64,000 nt of DNA from Margaritispora aquatica (Eukaryota; Ascomycota; Leotiomycetes; Helotiales; Discinellaceae). Where the stretch lies: NCBI GenBank assembly GCA_007644065.1, contig VJWN01000010.1, positions 744,001-808,000 of the forward strand, given 5' to 3'. Both the position numbers and the translations under genes were made by a program. Position 1 is the stretch's first letter. Every line of letters starts with the position of its first letter. This document shows positions 1 through 13,424 of this stretch, in pieces. The notes below the pieces were generated by a model. It did not search any database. It saw only the letters and a program-made list of their open reading frames with translations, and was not told the DNA's origin.

Positions 1-3000
1 ATGTGAGATGAGTACATTCGTCAACAGGAATGTATGCACCACCTCAATAGCTTGCAGGGCGGCGTATAAATCGGCATACTGAGAGGTTTGTGGAAGGTGG
101 CTAGGTAGGACACTCTGTCACACCAAAAGACCTTAGCTCAGCACAAATATTTCGATGGCTACGCTTAGCTCTCACCATGCCTGTTAAATGCAATGAGTCA
201 GTGACTGAGACAGAAATTGTAAGACAGCAGCAATATTGAGTAGGTCCAAACAAGCTTTCAACAGAATGGGGTAGGAGATTGCTTTGACCTCCGTTTGCAT
301 ACTTATTGCCTAAAGGAAATCCCACAAGCGAAGAAGCTGTCTATTCTCAAACAAGTATTTGAGCCAGTTCTCGTAAGCAGACTATGATATGCTAGAGAAA
401 TTTTTCTTCAAAACAACGCGGCTACTCACTCTCTATCTCTCAGAGTGTTTGCGAACTTTACCTTAGACCGCCCAGTGATCATAGTCATGTGATGTCAAAG
501 ATCACGTTACCATGAGTGCTAACCTTACCTAACTTGGAAGGTTTTAAGACGAGAACAGGGGAACCCGCATAGAGTAGCAGCTTGTTTTGATGATAATCTT
601 GGAGCTTCAGAGTCCTGTTTCGAGATCTAGCTATTCTCGATTCTACAGGGATTTTTTCGCTTGACAGCACGACCTGTATGAAACTGTGAAGACTTCGTTT
701 TTCAAAATATTAGGAGCTCCAAGCTCATTCAGGGTCTCCATTGCAGCATTCTAATAAGATTCCTTCGTAAATCAGCTGAATTTGACTATGGAATGTTGTT
801 AACCACTAAGTCTACACTGTACATAGCCGGAAAATAGAGTCGTTTGTTATTTGCCTTCGCTGATTGGTGTCAATGTTGGTTCTCGGACACAATGCAACTA
901 GATATCATATAATTAGCCTTTTCATTAGGCTATGTATACAACGTTTCTTACGTCGAGATCTCTACTCAATCGTGGAGGGAAATGCGATGATGAAGTGTTT
1001 TAAGGATAAAGATGCATGGGAATGAGATGATGGAAGCATGGATTTGATTCTTTTCATTTTGAGCTCAATGTTTTTGGTTATACAGGAGAACAAAAGAATT
1101 CAGTGGAGACCAAACGAAATCAACATATCTTTTGTTTCTAGTCTGTGTGGCAACAACTAGAACTTATCTCTCTCTTCAAACAAAGACCATTGCTATGGTC
1201 TGTGTCAAACGACGAAGTCGTAAATCAAGAATGATGGCAATCTATTACAGCAATGTCCTATGTTAAGTCTCTTCCCTACAACTCCGTAGTTCCGGGGGTT
1301 GGAAAACTTCTCCTACCGGACACCCTGTGCTCGAATGTTAGCGAATGTATGAAGTCCTTATGTAATTTTTAGACTGTTCTAGTATTGTGTACATGGAGCT
1401 GACTCTCGACGAGATTCTCGAAGTGAGGTCGTCGAGTACACCACGATGCGCTTTTCGTCTTCATGGTGGACCATCGTCAAGATATCTAGTCTAGCAAGTA
1501 TGCGAAGTGTTGCGTAGCGCTCTAAGTAACAAACTATCTGCCTGCTTAATCGTGTGTTTTTTTTTTACCTTCGTGTGACACATCTCGTTTCGTCCCCTTG
1601 GCCAGTGAGGGACCTGCATCAAAAGTTGAGGAAGCAACCAATTCACGACTCGATTCGTGCCACACACTCTCGGCTGATCAGTATCGAGCAGGTGCCGTAA
1701 GTAGGAGAGACAGGTAACTGCGTCATTTTCTTATTGTAAATACTCCCTAGATGAAAGTTGTGGCATACAGGATTGGGATTGATGGCCAAACAGAGAGCCT
1801 ATCAATGGGCTTATTACTTAGATCAATTCTTACTAAGGTGATAGGGGCCAGTGATGCTGAGAGTTAGGGACAGCATTTCAGACCAGCCTGCGCTGTTATA
1901 GCCAAAGCTGCACGCAAAGCGAGATTCGATTTCAAGAATGAAAGACGCTTCGGCTATATTTAATGATTGAGTCACTCTGACTTATCCTTTAAGTGTTCCT
2001 CGTTGTAAATACATCTAATAGACCCAAATATAACTTGTTGAAGTCGACTAAGAACAGCTGTGTTGAGTGCACTCAGTGATTGTATCGTAAACACAACATT
2101 TCAGACCTCTTCTATTCCACCTCACCAACTTACCATGATTCACGAGGCTGACTGCGCTTTGTTTAGGACAAGTGATTGCTCAAGCGCCAGAGTCGATGCC
2201 ACCTATCAAGAACGATCTGAGGAGTCTGCTTTATTTATGTCTTAGACAAGTGATCCTTCCAGTCCATCTCATGTTGCTTTTTCGGCAAAACACCACGTGA
2301 TAGGGGGCTCGCCACCCAAATCATCCATCCGCACTTCCAGTTTATCACCGTTATGACACGAGTATTGTATGATGGAACGAAACGTAGAGACTCGTGCCTA
2401 AATGAGTCAGTGAGGTAGGCATGACGATAGAGAGAGGGAAAAGATAGACCCGTTCAGATGCTTGAAATGCACGCCAAAAAGTTCAGATGAAAAGCACGTG
2501 CAGTCTTCCTCTCGTGGCAGCAGGCAGCACAACCTGAGGTGGAGCAAAACATCATCACCTAAGGTAGGTAAGTAAACCCTCCGAAATCTTGGACACCCAC
2601 CCCAGATTCGCAAAAGCAGTGCTCGGGGGGAAACCTTATCTCGACCTCACCTCCCCAATCCACCGCAAGAAACACACAGGTGTCTCCCTATCCCAATTCT
2701 CAAAGACAATGTCTCGCCACTTGGTCTCACCACAAAGTGACACCGTCCCACAACGCCTACCCAGCGTTTGCAACCCTCTGCCGTTTTGTCTCGCGCTAGA
2801 AAATCCAATGATGTGAGATGAGACACCCTAAATGGTCGATAGTGTGATAATGGAAAAAAGAAAGGAAAAGTGGGAGGTGGTGGTGAGACGAGACATGCGA
2901 TGCAAGTTTGACAACGGGAAGAAACGAGGAGAGACAAGAGAAGAGCGGGCTCGGGAAGGATGGGAGGAAGCGAGAAACATAACGGCGACGGCGAACAACG

Positions 3001-4126
3001 AAAAGAAAAGAAAAAACTAGGAGGTCAGATTAAGGTTGAGGCTTGAGACTGGTGTTGTGCTTGTGACATTGGGTTGTGCTGTGCTAGGTGCCGCTACTGT
3101 AAGGTACCTACCTACCTAGTGTCGAACTTTGTTCCAGTTTCTTTAGCTTGGGCTAGTTTTGTTAGCGTAGACTTAGTGACTAGTGACTAGCGAGTTTAGT
3201 CTAGGAATATCTTGCGTTGATAATAACTTATAATATACCGATTAACTTGAGCGAGGTTCCTGGTTTTTGTGGGTCTATGAGGTTGAAATAGCATTTTTGA
3301 CTTCAAAGTAAATAATGGGATGAGCTGCCCCAAGAGTGGATGTATGAAAAGTGGACAGCGAACTGGGTGGCGAAAGTGGGTGATGATAACTTTATAAAGA
3401 TGGGTACGGATGGATAACGTATGATAGAGTTTTATGGAGCTACTAAACATGAGATGAAAGGGAAGGAAAATCCATGCGAGGTGAGAATTAAGCTTCTTTT
3501 GACGGTGCATGTGGTTGTGGATCTAAGGTACCTGACAGGATGACCTGATCTACACCGACTACCAAGAGAAACATAAGGATTGGACCAAGAACAACCCAAG
3601 AGCCAGTACAAGGTGTTATAGCGTGAATGCTTTTGTAATTAGGAGAGCCAGGATCAATCAATGTGGGACAATAGTTGAAGCTTGTTCTCACCATGCACTT
3701 TGCAATTGAGAAACTTGTGTGTGGAGGTATGTATGCGACGAGCAATTGATTAATTGATCTACTCCGTGTTGTACTGTGCTAAATTAACTACTATTATATA
3801 TGCAGCGCTCTCCTCCTGTCCCCGGGGTCATATGTGCAACGTCACAGTTCTTTACGTATACTAAGTCCTCCATCCCCTTTCCGTGTCCTCCACTGCCCAC
3901 CTTTCGCCAACCACAATCACAGCCGACCTCATCATCCTCCGAAGACATGGTTGGTGTCGAAGATATAAGCAAACCCCCCTTTCCGGAACCCCATCCAAGA
4001 TATATTTGCTTCAAAAAAGTAAAACGTGAATCTCCAGATTCAAATCCAATCTAAATGCGCGCCGCTAGAAAACAATGACAAAATGGGTAAAATGCAATCG
4101 AGTGTGCAAGCCTCGAGAGGAGGAGA
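1..4126. other. Intergenic stretch, no gene recognised
   Basis: No open frame here is longer than about 100 codons, and none shows a recognisable motif, signal peptide or domain. There are short purine-rich stretches around 2840-3020 and runs of the AGGTAGGTAAGTA / CCTACCTACC type near 2557-2575 and 3101-3120. The last part, up to 4126, is the 3' flank of the glycosyltransferase gene on the minus strand. I see no repeat long enough to call a transposon, but old, heavily mutated repeats would not be visible by eye. Confidence 0.5.
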
Positions 4127-7100
4127 TCATACGAGACCAAGTGCGAACTATGGAGTTTGTTAGCTATTGCTCGATAGAATGGTATTGATAGGAGTGAATG
4201 GGAGAGAACGTACTGGGAGCAGAGCATGACATCCGATTTGATTGGCAAGAGGCACGATGGCCGTGAAATCCGTAATCTGGTACCCACGCGGCGCAAATAC
4301 ACCCAGGTAGATCATGCCGCCAATGACGGGCACGACGACCATGTACATGTACTTGAAATCCTTGAAGATCTTATCGAGACCGATTCTGAAACCGGAGGTC
4401 TCGAGTTCTTTCGCGGTGGCGGTCCATTCCATCTTGATGCTGAGGAAATGGCACAGGATGGCGGTGGTCAAGTGCAGGGAGATACCACCGAAGAAGAGCA
4501 CGAACATGGGTGTCCATTTGACAGTCTCGACGAGGGACCAGAAGAAGACTTTTTGGCCGAGACGATGACGCAACATAGCGAAGGCGAGGGGTGAGAGGAC
4601 GTTGAAGACAACCGCCATTCCGACAAAGATCTTCCACGATGTTAGGTAGAATTGATCCAGGTTGTCGTTGTACCAGCCTACCATGAGGTAGTTGGCAATG
4701 GCGAGAGGCACAGCGCAGGCGATGGCATAGTCTAAGTTCGGTTAGTTGAGCTCAATGTGAGGAAAGAGGATAGCTTACATGTTCCGATATAAGCGATGAT
4801 GGTGATCTTGGAGGTCATCTTGATGTTGCTGAAGAGGAATCTCCAGAACAACCTGGTAAGAGGACCCTTGTAGACCCATTGGTAAAGGGGGTTGAAGACC
4901 AATTCGTTACATCCGTATGCGTATTTCTCCCATCGAGCAAGCTCATCGTACACAGTGAGTGAGACACCCTCCTTGAATCCACCTTCATGGTATGTAGCGA
5001 GGCGGACAATGAAGTTGCTCATCTGAAGACGGAGAGACATATCGAAATCCTCGGAAACTGTTTTGTGTTAGATATTGTAATCGAAGGGCGAAAGATATGC
5101 TGCTAACCGTGATCATCAGACCAGAAGACTCTGCGACCATCCTTCTCGTATGACACGCTTTGAACAGCCTTCCATCGCAGGAATGCATTGTGGCCGACGA
5201 ACTGGTTGTGTTAGATGTGCATAGTATAAGATTACGGGAGAACTAACAGGAGCGCAATCACCATTGCCAACAGCAAATTGAATTGATGCGTAAATGAGAT
5301 TTGTGAAGTAGGTAACTAAAGTAATTAGCTTTATTCCCAGTCGAGTTTCGATTTGTACTTACTTCCGTTCTCGAAGACGTTATTTGCGACTTGCATGACA
5401 CCGGAGCCGTGTTGGAGAATGGCCATTTCGGGACTCTCATGCATCTCCAAAGCACCAAGCATCAGACAATCCTCAGGCTGATAATTGTTAGCTCAATCAT
5501 TGGCAAAGGCGACATAAACTTACAACACGAGTATCACTGTCAATGATCAGAATGATCTCGCCGATACGGACATTACCAGCAGCCCAGGTACGCCCTTCAT
5601 CGGCGTCAATCATTGCTTCCAATGCCTTGTTGTAAAGAACGTTTTCTTCCTCGACAGTAAGATCGTCCTCCGATCGGCCAGTTTCGGCACAGACAGCTGC
5701 CATGAGGCGGAGTAATTCATCCTCAACTCGGATGGAAAAGTCAAGACAGTAGTTCATGTTGGATGCCTTCTTGAATTGACCCCTTCGGAGATATCCATCT
5801 GGGTTATCTGGATGAGTTTTTGCGCGTTGATACCACTTCCTCTTGGACCATGTCTGTTTGGGCCGAGCGCAATAACCGATGTTGTGGAGCTCATAATAAG
5901 CTTTCCTTGCGCTGGAATTTGTTAGACAATATCACAGGTGGGTAGAACAAGAACTTACGCAGCCATCTCGGGATCAATTGCTTGCATACCATCTTCATTG
6001 ACATAGATGGAAGCAGTTCCGCCTTGACGCTCATAGTGCTTGATTGCAACCATTAAACTCTCGACAGTTGGCATGATGACACTAAATCGGTTAGCGATTG
6101 TTGGAACATTGTTTTGATTGAAAAACTAACCCCTTGAGACCCTCCTTATAGACTGGCATCTGAATTGTGATGTGGGGTAGTTCAAGATCTGGATATCTTC
6201 CTCTCTTGGGTGGTTTCGCTGATAATTCTTAGCCGAGTTCATCAATTGATAGAGGCAAAACAAACCTGAGTAAAACCTCGAATTTCCACGGACGTAGGTC
6301 AATGGACCAAACAATTGGAAGATACTACCCGAAATAACGACGCAGAAGAACTGTTTGATGTTAGTAACTTGCACGAACTCGTGATCAGAGATCATGTGCT
6401 CACCAATGAGAACACTGCGAAAACTGGAATTGCAGCAACCTAAGTTCAAAAGTCAGCCACTGACGAGCTTACGCCCGAAGATCATTTCATCGCACCAAAG
6501 CAAATCTCAACATTCCACCATCCCATTGATATTCCTCGATAAGTTTTGCCACACAAAGCATTTCCACAAAGACCACAACAATCATCGCGAAACCGACAAC
6601 ACATGCGTGGAGCATGAGGAAAGGCCTTTCTGGTGCAACAGCGCCCTCAACATCGATGTCGAAATGAGCATCTTGATTCTCTTCTCGCTCGATAGCAGCT
6701 TGAACAATGTTCATCTTTTCTGACCATTCCGGATCCGAACTGATAGCCGAAGGTGTGAATGTTGGCCGCATTGGTGGTGTTAGTGAGTGGTATGGCGAAC
6801 TGGCGGTCATTGTTCCGATGTGAGAACCCCAAATCTGCACGAGGATTAGTATTAATTGCTTCAGATACCAGACAAGAATCGTTTACAATTCCAACCAAAA
6901 GTCCCTCTACATCCTGGCCATGGGTCAAGATGCCCTCTACCGAGTCATTCCATACTAGCACCACTCTTTCTTCCCTCAATATCGTCATGTATGCCTTTTT
7001 TGTTACTTGCGACTTTCCTGAGGCCAAGTGGGCAAGCGAACGGACGATGTTGATTTTGATACCTCGGTTCTGTACCTGAATCTCAGTTTGGAAGGGACTG

Positions 7101-7536
7101 ATCTGGTCGAGCAATGCCGATGTTATTTCTGATGACATGGTGAAAGCACATTTGCAATTGAATGATTGCAAGACTCTGTAAAGATTGTGGTCCATGTTAG
7201 GTGGTTCCGTAGAATAGTTTCCATCTGGCAGTCTGACAGCGACACCAACCCAGGCAGACTCGTCAATACCACCTTCATCCGTCTCCAGTGGGATAAGCCA
7301 TTTTGCTGAAGCGCAGCGCCTGTACAGATACTTTGCTACCTGTTGGTTGTATCTACATTAGCAATCGTTGTTGAGGCTCTTCAACATCGTATACGTACCA
7401 CTAAATGTTTCGATTGACTGCTGGTGGATCCTGGTACACTCCCAATACTTCCTGGCCTTGCCATCATAGGTGGTCGGAGCTGCTGCAGAGCCATCTCTCC
7501 ATTTGATGAGGGCGAAGGGGAATCGTAAGACATCAT
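4127..7536 (-). CDS. Processive family-2 glycosyltransferase, ZtGT2-like, multi-pass membrane protein
   Basis: Hand-spliced into 14 exons (7536-7399, 7339-6887, 6834-6496, 6439-6404, 6350-6266, 6218-6131, 6081-5959, 5911-5524, 5477-5363, 5315-5248, 5201-5108, 5057-4779, 4731-4214, 4147-4127), giving 914 residues in one frame. Seen: two membrane segments before the catalytic part; a GT-A start QMPVYKEGL at residues 370-378; the metal/nucleotide motif DSD at 545-547; the acid motif SEDFD at 644-648; ELARW at 681-685 where processive enzymes carry QxxRW; and four or five C-terminal membrane segments. This is the layout of cellulose, chitin and hyaluronan synthase-like enzymes. From memory it best fits the fungal GT2 that Zymoseptoria and Fusarium need for hyphal growth on solid surfaces; the polymer made is not known to me. 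It is divergent from the GH16 gene with 3.1 kb between starts. The start could be three nucleotides downstream (7533) or upstream at 7572; 7536 gives MMSYDSPS. It is by far the most intron-rich gene here. Confidence 0.88.
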
Positions 7537-8682
7537 GATTAGAACGAGAGTGAACGAAAGATTTCTCGACAATCAGATTATTCCCAAATAACACTGGGGA
7601 TCATATTCAACTGAACGAAGACGATGATAGAGGAAGCGACAGAAAGACTCGACAGAAAGAAAAGCAAGTGAGTGGAGTGAGGTGGAGAAGAAGCTGGATT
7701 TCACAGCGTCAATAATCCGTGCTGAATACGATAGGCAGGGCTCGACCAGAGGAAGGGTTCGGGGCATGTACACGCTCTGAGCGTAGCTGAGTGATAAAGC
7801 GGGAAAAACATAGCAAGCTTGAGCGCCGGCACACTCTTCTCGGACAGTTTGTACAAAATTGTGGACATGGAATTTCCCCAAGGGGGCAAAACTCTGATAG
7901 CAAGATGTGATGATGCACATCAAGGTCGCCCTGCTCGTGCAGGAGTAACTGCTCTAGGGACCATGCGTGTGTATCCATGCTGGGATGGAATGAGACTGCC
8001 AACTCGACAACATCTGCACATGGGTCTTGGCCGATTAGGCTCAAAGACGAGAAGCGTGAATGTCTGGATGCTGGATGCTTGCCAGTTGCCACAGAGTTGA
8101 GGCTGTCTGACCGAAATAGTATCAAACTTCGGATTTTACCTGTTTCTTCACTTGTTCACCAGGTCCAAACACCTTGTTCCTTAACGATGATCATTGATCA
8201 GTGAGGCAAGCCCTTGCTCGGCTTTAGAACTGATAGAGCCATGATACTCCTGATTTACACGCCTTCACGGGCCAACAATGGGCTCGGCGTCTGGGAGTTC
8301 TTGCAACAGGAGAGTGGAAATGTCGCCAATGCAGAGGGCTGATAAGAAATATTGAAAAACTGACAGCAAACGGTGTTGGCGTTAGTTCCGTAGATTGCGG
8401 ATCGTCAGAATTGGGACAAACCAGCTCCTGCCGAGTCGAATGTGCAGCAGAGGGTAAGGGTGAGAGTGCAGTCGGGGGATTTGTGGATGCGGTCATCGAA
8501 GTGGGCTCGCGTGGTGAAATATGAGCAAGGATAGGAGAATACCGTACCGTTTCCTGACCCTGGATCACTGAGCAACCATGAGCATGAGGATACGGAGGTG
8601 CTCTTGGTTACACACAACATGCCATGCCATGTTGCCATATTTGGAGTGAGAAAGATGGAGTGTGTGTTTAGAGTGGTTGAAG

Positions 8683-8714
8683 CCTAGAAGCCTAGAAGCC
8701 TAGAAGCCTAGAAG
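8683..8714. repeat. Tandem repeat, 8-bp unit CCTAGAAG x4
   Basis: Four exact head-to-tail copies of CCTAGAAG in the GT2/GH16 divergent region. It is a simple minisatellite; no function is implied. Confidence 0.9.
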
Positions 8715-9174
8715 AGCTGAAGTAGAAGGTCACTTTTGGCTGGTGCGTAGGTAGCTAGATAGTAGATAATAGATTGTTGATGTTACACAGGAATTAAGGA
8801 GCACGATTCGTAGCGGAAGGTCGGTGCGGAAGACGACTGTCAGTCTGTCACTGTGGACCCAAAAGGCAAATGATCATGCCTGTTCAAACGCCAAGAGGTC
8901 AGGTAGTAGGTAACCAACCCAGGTTGCTGACAGGAGATGCACAAGGAGTATTTAGCGAGATCAAGATTACAACGATTAGAGTAGAGTAGTATGACTAAGT
9001 TAAGTCAAGGTAGGGATATCTCAGTTGCCTAGAAGAGGGGGAAGGTGGTATTGTACTGATGGATGGATGGTGGAAAGAAGCAAAAAGCCGATAGGTGACA
9101 TAAAACGACAACGATTGACACATTTGACAGCGGTCTGGGGGAGATGGTCTGAGATGGTCTGAGATATCTTGGGT

Positions 9175-9207
9175 GTCTTGGTCGTCTTGGTTGTCTTGGT
9201 TGTCTTA
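9175..9207. repeat. Tandem repeat, 9-bp unit GTCTTGGTT, nearly 4 copies
   Basis: Copies differ by one base (GTCTTGGTC, GTCTTGGTT, GTCTTGGTT, then a partial copy). It lies in the GT2/GH16 divergent region. Confidence 0.8.
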
Positions 9208-9592
9208 GAAAGGGGAAGTATCGGGGAAATGAGAGACATTACTAGTATATAACATTAAATTAGATTCCTCCCGCCAGGATGTTCGCTTCCGCGCGCTTGA
9301 CTGAGCGGGAACGTTTCCAAATCACGTGTGGATGTCGCCAAGAAGTCTTATTACAGTAAAGCGTTGCCAAATCTTCAATAAAAACACGGAACGGCAGGAT
9401 AACGTTACCCCCATCCCATCCCGTCGTCAAGTCAAGTCAAGCCCCAGGGGCAAGGCAGTGAGTGTCTGACTTGAGTTGAGGACGATACGAGAGTGTGTAA
9501 GTCAGCCCTGCACTATGGGCAAAAGCAAAATATAGTAGAGCTAACTCTTTCTCGCTTAGCCCATTTTCGGCAAGTTCAAGATTCCAGCCGTT

Positions 9593-9623
9593 CAGGTTCT
9601 GGCTCAGGTTCTGGCTCAGGTTC
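9593..9623. repeat. Tandem repeat, 12-bp unit CAGGTTCTGGCT, 2.6 copies
   Basis: Two exact copies and a partial third. Read in frame on the plus strand they give a Gly-Ser run, but the surrounding frame is short and not convincing as a gene. Confidence 0.8.
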
Positions 9624-10651
9624 ATGTTCGCAACTTCAGCCCGTCCCGGGCATTTTTCCTCTCCTCCATTCGTGCGACTCGATGCCATCCCCACACCCAA
9701 AATAACTTATCGCCATCACCACTCAATTCACCAGCACATCCAAAAGCACGTCGCCGTTATGTTGTGCTCGAATAACGCATCACCGTCAACAGCTCAATAG
9801 CACCCCATCTTTCGATAAGCACATCTCAGCTTCTTGATTCCCTTTGATGCCAAAGTCATCTCTGTTATCAAGTCATCTTCTCAGCTGCACGGCCGTTACC
9901 GCTGATGGCTTTCTCGAATTCTCAACCAGTCGCAACAATGCAGCTAAAGTGCGTGATATACTTCTTCGCTTACTATAATACATGTCCTTGTTTACCATCC
10001 GAGTTGCTTGATTACCTGCTTTTCCTGCTTTTGATGCTTGGAAACTCTGTTGTCAGCCGGACTCAGAGGACAAGAGCCGTTAGGTTCGGATCTTCTATAG
10101 CTTGGCTGCTTGATATCGTAAAAAGCTCCTCGCTTCATGGGTTGGTTCAGACCTGCAGTGTTTCCAAATGTCTTCCAGTGTTCCATCTGTTCTCGATCGT
10201 CAGCGACGACCCGTATTCCGATAAACAATCGATCATCCCACTCAAGGCCCCACCACCAGTCAGCCGCTTGCCAACTCTTCGGCCTTCACCTTTGAGTTGT
10301 GATTCGAGGATCAACAGGGGCACCCTTCTTTCTGTCTGCAACCCTCATGTTTGTATCCTTGAGGGTGAAGAATGCAGGCGCAGGGGTGCCTCCAGGGGTG
10401 GCATGCATCTTGGTGGCGTCAATATTTCAAGCTCCCCTGTCCTGCTTGCTGGAAGAATCCCAATGTGAATTTGGTATGCCTTATCGCCAATTTTCTATTG
10501 CGATCTCCTCTCTGATATTTGCAGTGATTCAACGTTGCTTCGCTCAGAAGCTCACCGTCAACTCAATATCACTCGTTTAACAGTTTCGCGAACAGCTTGT
10601 GCCAGAGGTTGAAGTGAAGAGTTCTCTGCTATCGTTATTGACGGTCTCAAC

Positions 10652-12601
10652 ATGTCATACAGCAGTTCTCTCCTCATTGCTGAGACGCCTCACCAAATTC
10701 CAGGCTCTCAGAGGGATTCAATTAATGGTACATCCATTCTATCTGACGAAATAAATTGGAACAGTCGTTGACACTTGCATAGGAGATGTCGCCGGTCCTT
10801 ACCAACGTCGGTTCAAGAGTGCAAGGTTAATTGGAGAGTGAGTTTTTGTTCAATCATGGCCCATTATATTTGCTGATTGTTATCTGAAGGTACGAGAAAC
10901 CATGGTTAGAGAAAGTTCCAGGAGCAAAGCGCCAGAAAATTTCAAATCGTGTGAAAGATTCCCTCATTTTCTGGGGATGTATTCTTCTGGGATTTGCAGC
11001 TGGAGGTTACTTTTGTTATGATGCGTTTGTGAAGGTGGCAAATTATGAAGTAAGACTTTCAATTCTGTAAAGTATACAACTATTTACTGATGGTTTGCAG
11101 TACTGTCTCGTCTTCGAGGACAACTTCTCAAAGATTGACCCCGATATCTGGGGCTATGAGATTCAGCGTGGTGGTTTTGGGTGGGTTTTCCTCACCATTG
11201 CTATTCGGAATTCACCGATAGTGACCTCATTTTGGATAAATTGAGGAATTGATTTTGCCGCATGTACTGACCACGAGTTCTTTAGATCGGGTACATTTGA
11301 GTGGACGACAGATGATCCAAAGAACGCGTTTACCGATGCCGAAGGATTGCATATTGTCCCAACATTGACAACTGAGACGACAGACATCACGCCTGAGCAG
11401 ATGCTCGATGGCTATACCCTAAATCTAACGACCTTGGGTGTTTGCACTTCCAATGACCCTGGCAATTCGTGTTCAATCTACAGCAACAAGACATCGGGTG
11501 ATATTATCAATCCTGTCCGAAGTGCAAGATTGACAACCAAGGGAAAGAAAACCATTACGTATGGCCGTGTTGAAGTTGTGTGAGTAGTGAATTCGTTTTT
11601 TCGGTCCCCTCGAAGAATTTTTGCGCGCCTCTTGGCCCAAGTCGTTGCACTTTCCGCATCGTGCTTTGTATTATGTACAGTGGCTAATATGTTTGCAGTG
11701 CTAAGATGCCTGCTGGCGACTGGCTGTGGCCTGCAATCTGGTAAGTTTGAAGCTACAAATTTCTCCAGATAACCACAATGTCTGACATCAATAGGATGAT
11801 GCCAGAAGACTCGGTGTATGGCGAATGGCCCGCAAGTGGAGAAATCGATATTGCTGAGTCCAGAGGCAATGATGGCGATATTTACAGTGTGGGTGGGCGT
11901 GACAGTTTGATCTCGGCAATGGTAATTGTTTCACACTCTGTGTTAAATTTAAATCACTAACACAACATAGCATTGGGGCCCCCTTTCTTCTGTAGACGCT
12001 TTCTACAAGACTAATGGCAAGCACAACATTCGCCGAACAGATTACAGCAAAGCTTATCATACCTACGGACTTGAGTGGAGTGAGAAGTATATTTTCACTT
12101 ATATTGACAGTCGACTTCTGGTATGTAAACAGCAGAGCCAAAGTATTGATTTTCAATGAAAGCTAACCCATACCAGCAAGTGTTTTTCCTTTCGTTCCAT
12201 GATGGCAAGAAGAACATGTGGGATCGTGGAAATTTTGGTGCAGACATTGTCAACAACAGTGCTCTCCACGATCCATGGACTCAGACCGGCAAGCCAAACA
12301 CACCATTTGATCAGCCATTCTATCTGATCCTCAACGTTGCAGTTGGAGGCACGAACGGCTTCTTCCCGTAAGTCAAAACATCCTCCTTAATCAGCAAAAG
12401 GATACGAACTGATGAAACCTTCCTCACAGGGATCAAAAGGGCAACAAGCCATGGGGTGACAGGAGTTTGACGGCTCCTCGTGAATTCTACAATGCAACCA
12501 ACATTTGGCTGCCAACATGGGGCAACGGCACAGCCCGAGGCCTCAATGTCAAGAGTGCGAAGATGTGGAGTCAAGGAAAGTGCGGCTCTCCGCCAACATA
12601 A
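10652..12601 (+). CDS. Membrane-anchored GH16 beta-glucanase (laminarinase/GNBP-like subgroup)
   Basis: Ten exons (10652-10727, 10783-10837, 10890-11049, 11101-11180, 11286-11579, 11699-11740, 11795-11921, 11971-12120, 12177-12367, 12430-12601) give 448 residues. A basic N-terminal tail is followed by one hydrophobic segment (begins LIFWGCILLGFAAGG), so the protein is probably a type II membrane protein with the catalytic domain outside. The GH16 signature GEIDIAESRGN places the nucleophile at Glu252, the helper at Asp254 and the acid/base at Glu257. All are intact, so it should be an active endo-beta-glucan hydrolase or transglycosylase. ESRGN and the EWTTDD region resemble the beta-1,3-glucanase/GNBP subgroup rather than Kre6/Skn1. 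It lies between the polysaccharide synthase and the copper radical oxidase, which suggests trimming or remodelling of a surface glucan. The exact substrate is an inference. Confidence 0.92.
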
Positions 12602-13080
12602 TATCGTAATAGCATGACAACGAGGGCAGGTAGAGAGATGGAGGCAACAACAATGAGACCGAGAAAAGCTCGGGCGGTAATTATTTTCTTTCTTGTTTCG
12701 TATTTGGGTAGATTGGATAGCGAAGGCATGCCGCATATAACTGGAATGGCAGTGTTTAACGAGGAGTTGGTTTCTTGGTTCGGAGTAGACGCCTATTCAA
12801 GCGCCTTTGTATCAAAGCAATAGATAAGGAATTCAAAGCACATACACACATATTGTGTGTGTCCACTGTACTAGCGAGTACTGTGCGGTGTGCACTGTGC
12901 ACAAAGAGAGCAGACACGAGGTGGTTTTTTTTTTACACTCACCTTGCTAGCTAGGGGGTGCTGTTGTTGATGCTGGCTGACATCGTATTCGCGCTGCAGC
13001 CCATCGGGCGAGTGCAACGCTGCACAGGGGGAAGGCCACCATAACTCGCTTAGGATTTAAAGTGCCTGACCCACAGCCCT

Positions 13081-13130
13081 TGAGCACCCTTGAGCACCCT
13101 TGGACATCCTTGAACATCCTTGGACCACCC
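13081..13130. repeat. Degenerate decamer tandem repeat (TGAGCACCCT-like)
   Basis: About five diverged copies of a 10-bp unit: two exact TGAGCACCCT, then TGGACATCCT, TGAACATCCT and TGGACCACCC. Confidence 0.75.
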
Positions 13131-13424
13131 TTGATATAGGGCGTTTGAATCTTTCCTCTGTGCGCCCCCCGTTGGACGAAAATGGAACGTGAACCCCTTC
13201 CACGTCCATTTCCAACGCTCTGGGCTGGAGAGAGAGGAGGCTTTCGCTGCCGCCCTGACCGAAACGGGGTTGCTTTTTAAATTTGATACCCCGACTTTAG
13301 GCGCAACGAGAGATTGAGGTTGCGATCGTTTGTGCTCGTTCGGTGTGCCGTTAATCTATAACCTAACCGCTCTGCTCTGTTTTGTTTTCAGTCCAGTCCC
13401 CCGTCTGGTCTGGACGATCTAATG

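Larger units (their letters stand above)
7537..10651. promoter_or_regulatory. 3.1-kb divergent intergenic region between GT2 and GH16 genes
   Basis: This stretch separates two genes read outward and so holds both promoters. It contains several short tandem repeats (8683-8714, 9175-9207, 9593-9623) and an ATCACGTGTGG box near 9323. An open frame of 187 codons at 9905-10468 has no recognisable domain and lies in the probable leader of the GH16 gene, so I do not call it. The region is long for this window, where other divergent pairs are 0.3-2.7 kb apart, which leaves room for complex shared regulation. Confidence 0.45.

Noticed and set aside
9905..10468. 187-codon open frame between GT2 and GH16
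   Set aside because: No domain, odd composition, lies in the probable leader of the GH16 gene and overlaps other frames of similar size; likely chance.
11181..11285. Coding reading of the 105-nt gap in the GH16 gene
   Set aside because: It has a GT-AG border and splicing it out gives the continuous GH16 block GFGSGTFEWTTDD.
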